DNA of 64,000 nt, taken from contig NC_135568.1 in the NCBI RefSeq assembly GCF_964340395.1, forward strand, positions 1,645,001 to 1,709,000, read 5' to 3'. The stretch comes from Glandiceps talaboti (taxonomy: Eukaryota; Hemichordata; Enteropneusta; Spengelidae). This document shows positions 12,269 to 25,000 of this stretch, piece by piece (position 1 is the stretch's first letter; each line of letters starts with the position of its first letter). The position numbers and the translations under genes are program-made. The notes under the pieces were generated by a model. That model had not been told where the DNA came from. It searched no databases and saw nothing but the letters and a program-made list of their open reading frames with translations.

Positions 12269-13640
12269 CTGTAGAGAAAAGAGAAAAGAGAAAACATATT
12301 TATAAATATCTATTTCGTTTTAGGATCACATCCTCCAACTCTTTACATCAAGTTATGAGTAGATTTTGCAAAGACCACTGTAATGTTATTCCTGTGACAG
12401 TGTGAGCACACTTCAAGGACCTATTTTAACTTCTATGCTTGGTATTCAGATTTAGTCAAGTGAACTATTTCAGCCACAATTTTCCAATGGTCTTACAAAC
12501 ATCCACCTTATAATTAGGTACTTTAGATACATACAATATACATGTACAATATTTACTGTGTGTCCTGGACTACTGCTAATTAGGTAGTCTAGATACGTAC
12601 AATGTTTAGCAGTCTAGGTGTCCTGGACTTACATGTAAGTTGCTAATTTGGTATGTAGTCTAGATGCAATGTTTAGTAGTCTATGTGTCCTGGACTACTG
12701 CAAAGCAGAATTAGCCAGGTGAACTATTTCAGCCACAATTTTCTATTGGTTTCCAATGGTCTAACAAACAACCACATTATAATTAGGTACTCTAGATCCA
12801 ATGTAGTGTATGGGCCATGGACTAATTTTGAGTCCTTGGCTTGCTATATAAGAAATGTGGCCACTATACCTACATTGTATATACACTTCGTTACTAGTAG
12901 TAGTTCCCTGTACAGTTTATGATAAATGTCTACGTACCAAATAAAGCTTACCAAAAATATCGAAAACTTGGGTAACACAAATTTCGTGGTCAATTTTAAT
13001 ATCACACCACTGACTAGTTTTAACTTAGTTGGAAAGAATGGTGTCATGGGTCATTGACCTCTTCAGATCTAGAACGAACTACAGACTTGGAGATTCAATG
13101 ATGCCACTCTATTGTAACCTCACATACTATTCAACAATTCAACATTTAGTCAATTGTATTCATGTTAATTTAATGGGAATCCAGGGTCGGAAATAACATG
13201 ACAGCCATTCCAATAATCATGCAGTGAGTCATAAGAACACGGATGATCACGCTTCTTCTTTTTTTTAAAATGATAATCTTATATTGATCATTATATGATG
13301 TACTACGGTTTTCAAAACATTTCATTAAAACCAGAATTACATGTATGTGTATGGGTACTTTCTAAAAATAGCTCAATTGACTGCTTTATGCATAGCTAGT
13401 GTACATGTACAGTATAGTTATGTCACAGTAGACTGTCTAATGTCTAGCATGGTTATGTCACAGACTCATAATCTCAACTCTATTATTATTATACAGGGAC
13501 TGTGGTAAATGTAAAATGTACAGTTTGATCTTGTACTAAAATATATCCATTGACAATAGAACTACAATGTACATGTATAACACACCAATATAACTCTAAG
13601 CAACTATTCTGAGCACCACTACATTTTGTATTTTATATAC
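12269..13640. other. intergenic or intronic, with a local duplication
   Basis: Two diverged copies of a segment containing GTGAACTATTTCAGCCACAA lie at about 12460-12530 and 12719-12800. Between them are repeated TGTCCTGGACTACTGC motifs. No exon seen. Confidence 0.45.
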
Positions 13641-13653
13641 TTTGACAGGATTG

Positions 13654-13761
13654 GTATGTATGTATGTATGTATGTATGTATGTATGTATGTATGTATGTA
13701 TGTATGTATGTATGTATGTATGTATGTATGTATGTATGTATGTATGTATATATGTATGTAT

Positions 13762-13835
<74 letters not shown>
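13654..13835. repeat. compound microsatellite (TATG)n(CA)n
   Basis: About 110 bp of TATG repeats followed directly by about 70 bp of CA repeats. The frames across it encode only repeat artefacts. Confidence 0.95.
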
Positions 13836-13840
<5 letters not shown>

Positions 13841-14945
13841 GTACCCCATTGCCCCTGACAACTGATCAATGTGACTGGCTTTGAGTGTGAATGTGGGTCA
13901 CCAGGATGTATCTGTGTAAATGAGAGATGGGCATGGAGTTGATCATCAAGTTATCACCACAAAATAAGTCGTGGTAGAGGTAGGATATACAACTCTGAAC
14001 TAATGCACCTCGTTGTATCCTTTAAGCATTGTGATTGACCCCCTCCCCACCACCACACCCCCCACCATCAACCATCAAATCTCATAATGCCAATGCAACA
14101 GTCATTGACCAGAGATAGGAAAGTATCCTACAACATCTATTTATAGTACATGTACCTTTATTTATCATTATACCATATTTATAGATGATCACAGATGATA
14201 ATTCATGCATATATGTACAAATGTACATTTCAATAAATAGTAAATGTTGCCATGTGTTTCAGTATGCCGACTATTCAATCTTTGGTCATAATAAAATGAT
14301 AAAATGAAGTCTTACTAAAATTAGATTTGTTTAGTCTTAGTATACATTTTTTATACATAATTGTACCAATCTGATTATAATCGGACAGAGTGAACACTTA
14401 GTGATTTGTGAATAGACATGTTAAAATAGCTACAACAAGGGTCTCGGAGTATAGCTGTTTTATTGTCTTTATGCTTGGTAGTCAATGTACAACATGATGA
14501 ATACAAAATATTAGGAAAAAATGCTACAACTCAACTTTGTATGACTAAATCTGTATTTATCACACTCTACCCTGTAGATGATATATCATGTGTCACCAAA
14601 ACAATGGTGTACAGGTTTTCACAGCTGTTCTCTAGGATTATTATATATGATACATGAACAAAGATTGATATAAATAACTCCTTATCCAGGTATCTGTGTT
14701 AACTTACATATACAAATATGTAAATTCCATTTGTCTGACTGATTTCATGTACCGGTACATACATTGTATGTGTCAACTGTGGATTAGTCTGTCTTGCTCA
14801 GTGATCACTTGCCTAATAACACAATATCCCCCACCTACACGTAGATGAATTCTATGCAAATCAACTTGGATTGATGAATTTCCATGGCATATCACCCAGA
14901 CAATTTACAATGTCCTTGTACCGAGTCACTAGTTTGGGATTGACT
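13836..14945. other. no gene seen
   Basis: AT-rich DNA without a supported exon or repeat family. Confidence 0.35.
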
Positions 14946-14950
14946 ATACA

Positions 14951-15019
14951 ACACAGACAGACAGACAGCCAGACAGACAGATACATGTACAGACAGAGAG
15001 ACAGAGAGACAGACAGACA

Positions 15020-15052
<33 letters not shown>

Positions 15053-15220
15053 GCATCAGCACCCAGTAAATGTACCTCTGCTACATAAATTAACAATGTT
15101 ACATGTACAGACACAGATACAGACAGACACAGATACAGACAGACACAGATACAGACAGACACAGATACAGACAGACAGACACAGACAGACACAGATACAG
15201 ACAGACACAGACAGACATTA
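14951..15220. repeat. CAGA-type microsatellite cluster
   Basis: (ACAG)n, (CA)n and an (ACAGAT/ACAGAC)n array, interrupted by two related blocks containing AATGTACCTCT. Confidence 0.9.
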
Positions 15221-16208
15221 TAATTTAACAAGGACAAATGTACCTCTTCTACATCATATACATGTATAGCCAGTCATCTTTCAATCTGATTAAAATCTGA
15301 CATACATGTAGGAAATAGGAATATGATTTGATTGCTTTATTTACCACTATTTCCTTCCTATATTGTCATTTGTTTTCAATTTTGTTGTTCCGAGGGTGAG
15401 CACATTAGATGGGGAAGTCATTCACTCTCAGAAAAAAACGTCAAAAAACAAATGACAACACACTAGGAAAAGAAGTACATACGTACATGCATAAAGTATT
15501 CCAACATCAGATTTTCAGATTAGTAAAGTGTTACGTCAATTTGACACACCTTGTGCCTTGCGAAACCTAAAGTTGCTGTTCTATTTGTTATCATGTGGCT
15601 ACATGCCACACATTTTTCATCATTTTGACTCACTACAACAATACTGTCTTTTGTTAGAGGGTATACATATTATAGTGTTAGTAACCGATATGCCAATTTA
15701 TAATGTCGGTATTAGTAGGGACTGAGAGTTCACACTAAGGCTGACTACATGATGTACATCCACGTACTAATTCTATACAACCCAATGACCTCAGTTTCAC
15801 ATACACTTACATGTACAATACAATATGCAGACATGGCCTTTCTATGCAGACTATTAATATACTAAACCCAGTTCAATGTACACTGTACGCTGAGATCTCA
15901 GACAAACAGCACAATTGAGTGTTTCAACTTTTAACATATTTCTTATAACAGAAAAATCAGGCTATTATAGATGGAACCAAACTAGGAATTACATTGTAAC
16001 TAATACATGTATGTATGTATTACAGATATGGGAGAATGTATAATTTTATACACCAAATAATACCTTGAATGATGTATTACAGTGTTATACTCAATATTAC
16101 AGTCTCCTTTCTATAAATTTGTATGTAGACATTCCCAAAGAAGCTTAATCTGATATTTATTTTGAAATCCATTACGAAAAGTTGAAAGTGTTGATTAATA
16201 ATTCACAT
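15221..16208. other. no gene seen
   Basis: AT-rich DNA, nothing recognised. Confidence 0.35.
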
Positions 16209-16576
16209 AAGGGGCACAAGCTGAGTTTTTCTGTTTTTTGGGGTGTCATTTTTCTGCATATTAAAAGGAACCAAAAGTATTCTACTTACTGATATATAAT
16301 TATCATCATTTGCAACTGACTGAACTCAAACCTGGTATTAGGATACATTTTTTGTACAACTTATAAACGATCTGATGATGTAATTTATTATACATATAAA
16401 AAAATATTCAGGAACTCCCTGCTTTGCAATCAACAGTTCTAAGAATGCCAGAACACAAACTGTAATGTCATAGAAAGCACGCATCGACATTAACATTATA
16501 CTAGAATAGTTTTAAATGAATTTTTTGGTATGTATTTTCACTTGAATAAAAAGCTTACAAACTCGGTTTGTGCCAA
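16209..16576. repeat. MITE-like element, AAGGGGCACAAG family, copy 2
   Basis: Diverged second copy of 2011-2351, with the ends GGGGCACAAGCTGAGTT and CTCGGTTTGTGCC and the shared internal block GAACTCAAACCTGGTATTA. Confidence 0.65.
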
Positions 16577-17625
16577 AACAATACAGATTCATGTATGTGT
16601 AAATCTGTTAGATTCGTGACTTTTCGGTGACCTTTCAACTGTCATCCTTGAAAAGAAAAAAACACTCATTAGCATATTACTATACATAGGTTGTTTATAG
16701 AGAATTACATACTGTACAAGGACTTTGTGGACATTACTATCAAAGGTAAAAGTCTACCTTAACTAAATAGAACTATGGATTATAGAATAAATAGAACTAT
16801 CTGGTAATTAATAGGTCAATAAATCTGTGAATAATGCAACCCTGTGTGATACATGTGTACATGCATGTATAGTTTATAAATACATTTTGTATACTGAGAC
16901 ACAGCAGGTATAGGTACACATGTACATGTGGTAGGAACCTTGAACATTCACAGACATTGGCCAAATACCTGAACTGTACATGCATGTGGTTTTGTCCAAG
17001 GCTAGATTTAATAATTATTCACTGCAGAAGACAGAAGACACTCTTGGCATGTTGAACATCAGTGTACTCCTCTTACCCTCAACCTTGGGGTATTATTTGT
17101 AAACAAATGATTAATAGTTGGGAGAGAGTGGAATAACGACTGTACATAATGTAATCATAACAATGGCAAACAGAATAAGTGAATTTCAGAATGATTTGAC
17201 AACTTTCAAGGCAGTAATAAAGTTCCAGGGCCACAAGAAATAGCTTGTGCAGTGTCAACATACATGTAACTTTCAAAAGTAAAAGGTAACATAAGGACAA
17301 CACCACAGCTGGATGGTCATTTATTATTTAACTTTTGACATGTTATAGTATAAAGATCAAATTTCATGCAGGACTGGTGTTGATTTACACACAGTTTCAG
17401 ATTTCACAAAATTGGTGGGATTTCATAACTTCTATTTTTCATTCTCACGAGGGCAAAATGTCCCAACTCTCAAATGCTATCCACATGGGTTCTACCCTTC
17501 AGTGTTTCACAAGGTTCTCACATTAGTGTTATCATATCAGTGAGGCCATAATGATTAGATACCACACAGTGTAGTTTTCTTCTGTGCATACTTTTTCTAT
17601 AACTATCAATCAATAGTTGTTGTTG
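16577..17625. other. no gene seen
   Basis: AT-rich DNA without a supported exon. Confidence 0.35.
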
Positions 17626-17634
17626 TTTTTTTTT

Positions 17635-17765
17635 GGGGGGGGATGGGTGACTGGACACCTACTAGCTTTTCATTAGCTATCTTCCAGCACCCAGTCGCAT
17701 TTGTCATTTTCATTATTTTCATTTCATTTTTTCTTATTTATTAATTTGTTATTGCGAATAGTTTT
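17635..17765 (-). repeat. interspersed repeat shared with 32940-33075
   Basis: Contains GGTGACTGGACACCTACTAG and CTATCTTCCAGCACCCAGTC, present in opposite orientation at 32940-33075. It may be the 3' end of a retroelement; the class is unknown. Confidence 0.6.
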
Positions 17766-18985
17766 CATACCTAAATTTTAATCCTAAACTAGGAAAACAA
17801 CAAATTGTCCCATGGTTTTGCCTCTCTCTCTAACTATTAGGGATATGAAACTTACATGTGTAATTCCTATTTCAATATTTCCTCTGAAACTATCATTTTA
17901 AGGAAATAAACAAATATGATGCAATTAATTCCCCTTCTAAATTTCAGTTCTTAGTTTCTATACAAAGTGTAACCCACACCCTAACGTAAAATTCTTCATT
18001 CCAACAAATGTACCCTTCTGCTTTCTTCTGCTAAAACTTTAACTCTACACAACATCAGACTACACTATAAACCAGTCATTAACATTATACCTTTGATAAA
18101 CTTTAATAGTGGAAGTGCCATTAAAACTATTTGTAACTGAGTGGCTTTTAAAAGGGGGAAAAAATCAATGGCTGTGTCACTAAAAATGAGGTTGAGTCGA
18201 CAGTACTTGAATACTTTTAGACAAAATGATCTTGGTTGTATAAAATGTTCAAGGCTTTCACCTTATCACGAAACAAACCAGACTAGACATTAATGTGTGA
18301 TGACTGGTTATTTGTCAGCAGAACAGCTTTATAATATCAATGTTATCACATCCAACAACAGAAGGCAGTCAGTACAGAGGTGAATGAAATACAAACAGAT
18401 ATAGGAACCAGTCAGCTATTTTTGGACAAGCACTCAATTTTAGAACAAATCAGACAGAAATAACTGAGAACACTGTGTTGGGTTATTGACTGTACTACAT
18501 CTCAGTTTTAATTAATAAATAAAACTGGGTGTACATATTTAACTTTGCTCTGTATCAGGACAAGGCCAACTGCGCTATGATGATTACTAAATATATTCAG
18601 AGTAAAGTGTAAAGAAAAGGTACACTGGTATTGGTAAGCCCAGGGAACATGAGAATATATTTAGATTTAACCTATCGGGTGACCAGTGACCATCATGTAC
18701 TGCTTTTTGAGTGCACTATGAAAATGACCATTTGGAACGGTCAATCCATTTTGGACTCATTTATTAAAATACCATGCTAACACCAATTACCAACTGACAA
18801 AGACTCGGGAAAAATTATAATTTTTAGTATGAACTGCGATATATAATGTTAAACCGATCGAATACACCCTAAACATAATAAAAAAAACAGGTCATGATGG
18901 GCTGAAATCATCGATATCTTATCCCTGAAAATCTAATCACAGAAAAGTTTTGACCGACTATTGGGCATGGATCCTGCCCCGGAAC
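17766..18985. other. no gene seen
   Basis: AT-rich DNA. CpG density rises towards the right end. Confidence 0.35.
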
Positions 18986-18991
18986 CATGCC

Positions 18992-19042
18992 ACACAGACG
19001 ATATTTCGATGAAGTATTCCTTCATTGAAATGTCGTCTGTGT
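18992..19042 (+). other. perfectly paired 22-bp hairpin
   Basis: The arms 18992-19013 and 19021-19042 pair along all 22 positions around a 7-nt loop (GTATTCC). As plus-strand RNA, two of the pairs are G-U. Pairing does not extend outward. It could be a structured RNA or a decayed inverted repeat. Confidence 0.45.
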
Positions 19043-19433
19043 ACGTGTGTCTCAGCACATAACTTGTATAAGGGGAGAGTCTCGGGATATGCGTCACATG
19101 TACAACGCGTAGCCGGTGTATGTGTATGTAATCAGACGAAATATCAACACTCGTGAAAATCAGAAAAGGAGATGTTGATGATCGATCGATGATAAAACGT
19201 TTACAACCATTGACAGTGGACGGGTATAATGCTACATGAGAGAACACGGCAATAGAAAAGGAGTTATTACGCAATATAGTCGATCCAACCAAATACATAT
19301 ATGTGAAATTCCTGTTTTGCGATGCGATTGTTTACATAACGCTTGAGTTGTACGCAAATGTAATGTATTGAAAATGTCGCGCGTTCCTAACCAAATGTTC
19401 AACATATTTTTCTCAACGTTTATAAATACATAC

Positions 19434-19630
19434 CTATGAACGTTAGGTCTTTTGTAGAATTGGTTACATGTGAATCGTTTCTTTCGATGGGCACGGGATA
19501 TTCTTTGTTGAGTAAGACTTCCGTACAATATTTCCGCCGCTTCTGTACGTAGGGGATTTATATTGTCAGTATCAGACGACTGAACTGTCAACAGAGTATT
19601 ATGAGATAGGTTGTGTTTCCTTTCCTCCAA
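19434..19630 (-). CDS. possible first coding exon of an unidentified gene
   Basis: From an ATG at 19630 the frame is open for 65 codons to a good donor (CATAG|GTATGT), phase 2. The peptide begins MEERKHNLSHNTLL and is basic near its end (SRAHRKKRFTCNQF). It lies in CpG-rich DNA typical of gene starts. I recognise no family and found no partner exon. Spliced to the kelch exon at 12268 it would stop after nine more residues, so it could instead be a 5' leader with an upstream ORF for that gene. Confidence 0.3.
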
Positions 19631-19639
19631 TGTTACTGT

Positions 19640-19745
19640 CCTCTAACCAATCACAGTATTTGTGATAAAGTGACGCGTATTGAGTTTTGTAATGCTTCTA
19701 ATGATTGGATATTAAACTTCCGGCGGCTGGATGTGAATACGTATG
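19640..19745. promoter_or_regulatory. candidate divergent promoter and plus-strand noncoding first exon
   Basis: A CCAAT box on the plus strand (19647-19651), another on the minus strand (ATTGG at 19704-19708) and an ETS-like ACTTCCGG at 19716-19723 lie in CpG-rich DNA. Just downstream is a possible donor (GTATGTAAGT at 19741) for a 5' noncoding exon. The plus-strand gene needs such an exon, because its ATG lies five bases after an acceptor at 22028. Confidence 0.4.
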
Positions 19746-19749
19746 TAAG

Positions 19750-20680
19750 TACGTACTGTATGTTGCGACACAGGTGACGATAAACAAAACAAGGTAAACA
19801 CGAAATAGTCAAGTGTATGGTATGTGTTGTTATCACCCCATTGAAATGTGTACCTGTTGAATGGTTCTAGCCCATGTGTGGAGCATTTCAAAGTTTTTAA
19901 TGCAACAGTAATATTACTCTGGGTGACAACGCCCCCATCCGTTCCCAATGTTCATTAATTTATTCATTTTGTTTGTGCAGTATTACGTCATTTAGGTATC
20001 ACAAAGTTCATATACAAATCCATAAACTTTGATAAAGAAGTGTCATGTATTCTAAAACATTCATAAAACCGAATCAATGTTTTGTGAATGTTCTAAAATT
20101 AATAGCTAATTTAGTAATGCAATGGTTCAGGACATGTATCTGAGCTCACAAGTGACTGTGGTTTAGTATACAAATTGCACAGTTGACAAGTACACACAGT
20201 AACATTATCCAATTATTTAGTTTTGGAATCTGGTCTTAGTTTTGATTGATGCATCTATAGTTGAAAAGGGGAAGATATATCCTGTGTCTACACCCTCAAC
20301 TGTCACATATCTGGCATTAAGGTCAAAAGAAAAGTTGGATACTTGACACTGCACCTTATATTTCAAATATTACATATATCATTCTATCTATCAAAATATA
20401 TACCATCCCATGTCTAATAAACTGGTAAAGGTCTTGCTAACTATTCAGGGCATACTACAAATTATTGAAAGAATTTATATATGTTTACAAATTCCCAATT
20501 GAAAACTGTGTCATTGGCCAAGCTATACGCCACCTGTCCACCTCTGTCAGTGGCTGACAGTGATTGCTCCTGAGAAAGTTTTAGTATGTATATATAGTCA
20601 TATAGTCAACCAAAGTTGATATTTCTTCTGTGACACACCGAAATATCAAGTGTCTTGGAGAGGTTGTGTTTTGTGATGAT
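19750..20680 (+). other. likely 5' UTR intron of the armadillo-Tudor-Schlafen gene
   Basis: No coding exon seen. This reading depends on the promoter placement at 19640-19745. Confidence 0.35.
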
Positions 20681-20689
20681 GGTACCATA

Positions 20690-21675
20690 GTAGTCTAGTT
20701 CTGATACAGTATCATTACCATTTACACCTCCACTCACATAGTCTAGTTCCTATACAGTATCATTACCATTTACACCTCCACTCACATAGTCTAGTTCCTA
20801 TACAGTATCATTACCATTTACACCTCCACTCACAGTATAGTCTATACAGTATCATTACCATTTACACCTCCACTCACAGTCTAGTTCCTATACAGTATCA
20901 TTACCATTTATACCTCACTCACAGTATAGTTCCTATACAGTATTGTTACCATTTATACTTCCACTCACAGTCTAGTACCTATACAGTATTGTTACCTCCA
21001 CTCACAGTATAGTTCCTATAGAGTATCGTTACCATTTACACCTCCACTCACATAGTCTACTGGTAGTTCCTATACAGTAACGTTACCATTTACACCTCCA
21101 CTCAGTCTAGTTCCTATACGGTATCGTTACCATTTACACTTCCACTCATAGTCTTAGTTCCTGTACGGTATCGTTACCATTTACACCTCCACTCACATAG
21201 TCTAGTTCCTATACAGTATCGTTACCATTTACACCTCCACTCACATAGTCTAGTTCCTATACAGTATCGTTACCATTTACACCTCCACTCACATAGTCTA
21301 GTTCCTATACAGTATCCTTACCATTTACACCTCCACTCACAGTCTAGTTCCTATACAGTATCGTTACCATTTACACCTCCACTCACATAGTCTAGTTCCT
21401 ATACAGTATCGTTACCATTTACACCTCCACTCACATAGTCTAGTTCCTATACAGTATCCTTACCATTTACACCTCCACTCACATAGTCTAGTTCCTATAC
21501 AGTATCGTTACCATTTACACCTCCACTCACATAGTCTAGTTCCTATACAGTATCGTTACCATTTACACCTCCACTCACATAGTCTAGTTCCTATACAGTA
21601 TCATTACCATTTACACCTCCACTCACATAGTCTAGTTCCTATACAGTATCATTACCATTTACACCTCCACTCACA
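20690..21675. repeat. minisatellite, 48-bp unit, about 20 copies
   Basis: The unit is built on TAGTCTAGTTCCTATACAGT followed by ATC(A/G)TTACCATTTACACCTC. Variants differ at the ATCATT/ATCGTT/ATCCTT position and by short deletions. It lies in the presumed first intron of the plus-strand gene. Confidence 0.9.
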
Positions 21676-22032
21676 GAAACCACGTTGGCATCCAGACTGG
21701 TACCATAGTGACCAAAGTGGGATTTCAGTTACAGATTTTACCATTTAAAATAGATCCCTGCTTTTGATCTTGAGTCACCAACTAAAGTAAATTCTTCAAA
21801 GGAGAATCATGATTTGTTGCTATGACAAATGCATGTATAATGATTTGCCACTAAATAACAACATAAATGTTTAGGTTAATAAATATAACTTCATTTTGCA
21901 CCATGAAATATATACTATTGAGCTACTAGTATTTCTTGGTTCAAAATGAAGTTTGATTTATGAACTTAGACTGAACGCTTACGCAGATAATGAGTTTCAT
22001 CAACATAAATATTTTATTACATTTTCAGAATC

Positions 22033-25000
22033 ATGGACAGTTTGTTGGAGGAGCTTAATGATATTAGGAATCATGACGATCAACTGTGTGATACGTTGAA
22101 GAATTTAAGTGATTACATAAAATCCAACGATTTATTGAAGTTTGATAAACTTATTGTAGATGAAATAATACATATATGTCTTGTATATTTAAAATCTACA
22201 ATGTGTAGTCCATATCTCAGGTAAGGTGGAGATTTTGATTAGTTTAATAAATAAATTCGCTAATTGAACTTTTCTCATGGTGCAATATTAGTGAGTGGCT
22301 CAATAGGAAACTTGCAAACCTGCCATGTTGAATGTTGCATCATGGGAAATGTGATAATAAATATAGAATTGTAAACAATAATGTTACATTGTTTTAACCA
22401 CAAATAATCAATTCATAGTTACCCTATTCTAATCATTGTGGGAGGTTTATTTTATCGATAACTCCAGATTAGGTATTACAATAACCACAGCATGTCTGGA
22501 TTGCAAGTTCCCTATTGGTAATTAGGATGTAAGTGATTGCTGATTGCTTACCAAACCATGAAATAGAACACAATTCTCTGTAGTTCCAACATGCTGTGCC
22601 AAGTGTTATTAATGCAATTCACTTATTTACTTTCCCTGTTTGTAACAGGTTCTCCTTATCACAATGCTTCAATGTCGGCAGTTGTAGATAGTATATGTCA
22701 CCATGCTGTAAGTGATCATGTTTCCATAATTATGTATTCTGAGCAAAAGGTAGAGATGGCAAAACAATAGAAAATTCTCTAGTAATGATTTTACTAGTAA
22801 ATTAAATGCATAAATTAAAACAAGTGCACCCTTTCAATGTGTTTTTGCAGATCTTACAGCTGTGCAATACTTAATCTTGTTGCCCATGGTAACTATCAGG
22901 TGAAACAACAGATTTGTCAAAGTCAGAACATAGTTCCTCTACTGAAAGAGATCTCATGCTTTACAGCTGGTAAGTAAAAGTCATATATGTATGAATAAGT
23001 TGGTTAGTCTCAGTTTCCCAGACTCTCACTGCTGGGAGCTCTTCTACATACGAGACATTTCAACTACACTACACCAGATATAGCTCTGGGAACAGTGCAG
23101 GCTGGGAATACTCCAACAGGCAGAACAATTTAGGTACCTTCACCACAAAAATAGCCGTCTGGTAGTTACAGAACAAAGTAGTTGCGAACAAAAAGATGAC
23201 CATATGTAAATCTTATGGTTGTGTTGTGTTATGCTGGTTTTTTTTGTATTTATTTATTACGCTTCATCACAGGCAAGTCAAAATTACGCAATAATAAAAA
23301 TTAAAGTAACATGTACAATATCTAGACTACAACAGGACAGAAAGACCATAGATATATACACAAAACACTTGTGTTATGCTAATAATGATTATAATAATGT
23401 AGGAATTTGTGTAAATCTCATGTATAACTTTAGTTTGCAACCCTGGTAATTAAGCTGGTGAGCTCACTGATACTAGGTATACTTTACACCAGTTTATTGC
23501 CTTTTTACAAAACTGAATAAAGATTGAGTTATCACAGACCTTGAAAAGTAACATGATTGGTGTACATTCTAGAAGTAGTTGATAAGAGACATTGAAATAC
23601 TAAAACAGGAACTTGATGTCATATGGAGGTCATACATTGAGAAAAATGACTTCCTGTATGTCACGTGAAGGTTTGTCTGTGGTTTCATTTCATTATGTCA
23701 AAAGATCACAGTTAGGTTATGAATGGCTGGGTGAATAGGTTCAGACACAAACTATTGTGAAGTAACAATGCAGGACTATTGTGTACAATAAGTGTAGTGT
23801 AACTTGTACTCAATCATGATGTTTACCATAGTGTATGGTTTGTTGAATACTACATGTATCAATTTATTACTCTTTGTAACTCTGATCAAAGAAACATACT
23901 TATGGTACTGACAACTTTCATAAAATCAGCACTTATCAAAAGGAAAGACATTCTACAGAGTTAGATATACATTACATTTATCTAACCTAAAGTTTACACT
24001 TTCGTAGAAACTTTATTTTGTTAATTTTTTTCTTAACTATTATTACTCTAGTTTATATATTTACTAGGTTTTTTTAACACCAAAAACTTCTTGCAGAAAA
24101 TCCAATGAAGAAATGTAGTTTTCTTAACAGATGCAATAAAGATTATATTCTATTCTATTTAATACAAGCTTGAGAGTTGGCAAGGGTGTGTATGAAGTAA
24201 AGTTATTTAAAGAAAATAAAAAATAAATTATGATTTAGAAAAATGATTATCTGAAAAAAGTTGAATTTATGAATTATAAAGAAAATTGTTTCATATGTAA
24301 ATGAAAAAGAAAAATCAGAGATTAAGATGAATTTATTAACAATGTGGTACAATCAAAAGTTTGTTGCTAATGACTTTATTCTCTTGACTGATTGAAAATG
24401 AACAACATATACTATAGCCAAAATGGTTATATTTTCAAACCTATCGCTAACACACAGAGACGGTAATAAAATGGCATCTGGGAATCTGACATGTACATTT
24501 CACATGTTGTAGTAATATATGCAAACACATCACCAAGTATTTGTTTGTTTGTTTGTTTTTTCCAACAGACAGTGATAATGACCAAATACTGCTAGTAGAA
24601 CATATCACTGCTCTACTGCAGACCTTAACATATAAACATTCTGATAACCAAGCCATTCTAAAGAGACTAGGTGTAGTGAGTTGTTTGATGCAAGTATGTG
24701 ATGTGTATGGTTGTAGCAATTCAAAGGCACAGTGTAGGTAGGTATAATATATGAAATATTGGAATGAGAGTGGAACTGGAACTGTCAGACATTTTTGAAA
24801 ACCCTCAAAATAATGTGGTTTTCTTGGAGTGTGATGTCCATCGTTTGTATGAAATAGTCGTGAATTTGGCATTTCCAGAAGACGTACATTTGAGTGACAA
24901 ATTGGTGCTTCATTGTCACATCTGATGTCACCTCTATAGTTTAATTGATTGTGTCTTTTTATCAGACATATTTTAAACAAAACTGATGATGGAGCTCCCA

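Noticed and set aside
13596-13884. Several long open frames across the TATG/CA tract
   Set aside because: Pure microsatellite translation (YVCM, HTHT), open on both strands; no start, splice or family support.
22651-22690. An exon after TTTGTAACAG at about 22650
   Set aside because: This is the arm of a foldback element also present at 50118-50440; the exons at 22220 and 22851 join in phase without it.
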